Shown here: positions 4,810-5,436 of the stretch, in pieces
Numbering within the stretch: position 1 is the first letter of the stretch
Layout of the letters: each line of letters starts with the position of its first letter
DNA from: Planctomycetota bacterium
GTDB taxonomy: Bacteria > Planctomycetota > Planctomycetia > Pirellulales > Thermoguttaceae
Assembly (NCBI GenBank): GCA_025356915.1
Contig: JANXQG010000631.1
Coordinates: 1-5,436 of the forward strand
Direction: 5' to 3'
DNA length: 5,436 nucleotides
Notes under the pieces: model-generated
The model's database searches: none
Told to the model about the DNA's origin: nothing
What the model saw: only the letters and a program-made list of their open reading frames with translations
Translations under genes and position numbers: made by a program

Positions 4810-5436
4810 GTGCCCACTACGGTATCGCAGCAGTTCGCGCTTCTGGCCGATAAGGCCGAAGCCTACCTTAAAGATCAATCCTCGCGCAGTCCTGTTCGAA
4901 TCCAGATCGGATCGGCCACTTGCGAGCAAGCCGCCGGTGCCGACGAGGTGTTTGACGAGTTTCGCAAGCACGTCGCCGCATCCGGACGTACCGACATCCT
5001 CTTGCATCGCACTGGCTGCACCGGCCGCTGTAGCCGCGAGCCGATCGTCGGCGTGTTCATTCCCGGCCAGATGCCGATCAAGTACGAACGGGTCGATCGC
5101 GACTTGGTTCACGATATTTTCACCTCCCATGTGCTCGGTAGTAAGCCGGTGCTGAAGCGGGTGCTTGATGGGCCGGTCGAGCGGATTGCCAAGTACGAAA
5201 TCCTCACCTGCGGCAGCGAGCGCTGCTGTTGGAAAGGGAAGCCCTCGTTTGAAACGGCTATCCGCGAGAAGCTCGCCGCCGTCGGTGTTCCCGAGGACGA
5301 CGTGCGTGTGACGGTCGGCAGTTGCTTCGGCGCTTGCAATGCCGGTGACGAGCAGAACCGCTCGCATATGCTTGTCCGGCCCGACAAAATCCTCTATCGC
5401 ATCGAGAACGAGTCCGATCTGGACGAAGTGGTTCGC
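4810..5436 (+). CDS. Tandem thioredoxin-like [2Fe-2S] ferredoxin-domain protein (NuoF/HydB/HndC-like N-terminus), partial
   Basis: GTG 4810 is chosen because AGGAG (4800-4804) lies five bases ahead. The frame is open back to 4708, but its other GTGs lack such a site. It runs 209 codons to the right edge. Domain 1 (residues 28-115) has IGSATCEQAAGADEV (Cys38) and TGCTGRCSREPIVGV (Cys70, Cys74). This ATCxxAAGA plus GCxGxCxxEP layout is that of the N-terminal domain of NuoF-like subunits of NADH-linked hydrogenases (HydB, HndC). Domain 2 (128-209) has ILTCGSERCCWKGK (Cys134, Cys139, Cys140) and GSCFGACNAG (Cys172, Cys176), a full Cx4C...Cx3C set for a [2Fe-2S] cluster. No signal peptide is seen, so it is cytoplasmic. 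An FMN/NADH-binding domain may follow beyond the window, but this is inference. It could also be a stand-alone two-ferredoxin electron carrier. Codon use and Shine-Dalgarno sequence look like a normal resident gene. Confidence 0.82.
   Translation, partial: MPTTVSQQFALLADKAEAYLKDQSSRSPVRIQIGSATCEQAAGADEVFDEFRKHVAASGRTDILLHRTGCTGRCSREPIVGVFIPGQMPIKYERVDRDLVHDIFTSHVLGSKPVLKRVLDGPVERIAKYEILTCGSERCCWKGKPSFETAIREKLAAVGVPEDDVRVTVGSCFGACNAGDEQNRSHMLVRPDKILYRIENESDLDEVVR

Noticed and set aside
4798..5367. Minus-strand 189-residue frame at the right end
   Set aside because: It is opposite the ferredoxin-domain gene, whose cysteine motifs and Shine-Dalgarno sequence are decisive. It is a shadow frame.
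1..5436. CRISPR array, tRNA or rRNA genes
   Set aside because: No regularly spaced direct repeats and no tRNA or rRNA-like segments were seen on either strand.

Overview
The window looks like an accessory stretch of a GC-rich bacterial chromosome. The best guess at the host is a member of the Planctomycetota. This rests on the pairing of YfhO-type giant membrane proteins with many small toxin-antitoxin (TA) genes of the PF09720/ParE and FitA/VapC kinds, and on palindromic repeats (cores GAAGCGCAAGCGA, GGCACACGGAGTGTGCC, GGGCTAAAGCCC) that I associate from memory with planctomycete genomes. It is an inference, since no rRNA or marker gene is present.

Layout. Positions 1-176 (minus) hold the broken end of a tyrosine recombinase whose box I is lost. 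Positions 219-613 (plus) hold a dead TA pair: an addiction-module antitoxin interrupted at codon 8 by TAG, overlapping by 4 bp a ParE-like toxin that loses its family sequence at about residue 50, next to a small palindrome. Positions 781-3513 (plus) encode a 910-residue YfhO-family multi-pass membrane protein, which is the only large complete gene here. Inside it, at 1587-1680, sits a 94-bp imperfect palindromic element that is translated in frame. Its 3' end overlaps a short minus-strand stretch (3464-3565) that reads like the C-terminus of a lost convergent gene.

Positions 3636-4291 hold an apparently intact FitA/VapC module: a ribbon-helix-helix antitoxin and a PIN-domain RNase sharing GTGA, preceded by an inverted repeat that could be its operator. 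Directly behind vapC is a third TA remnant: a PF09720 antitoxin without its normal start, then a ParE fragment, both in 4294-4636. An 83-bp hairpin repeat (4667-4749) follows. From GTG 4810, with a strong Shine-Dalgarno sequence, a protein with two tandem thioredoxin-like [2Fe-2S] ferredoxin domains begins and runs off the right edge. It resembles the N-terminal part of NuoF/HydB/HndC-type flavoprotein subunits.

Taken together, two housekeeping-like genes (an envelope glycosyltransferase-like membrane protein and a redox protein) are separated by a mosaic of mobile-DNA scars: an integrase fragment, three TA modules (one live-looking, two decayed) and three different palindromic repeats. The observation most worth following is the palindromic element carried inside the open YfhO reading frame, which recalls the protein-coding palindromic elements of Rickettsia.
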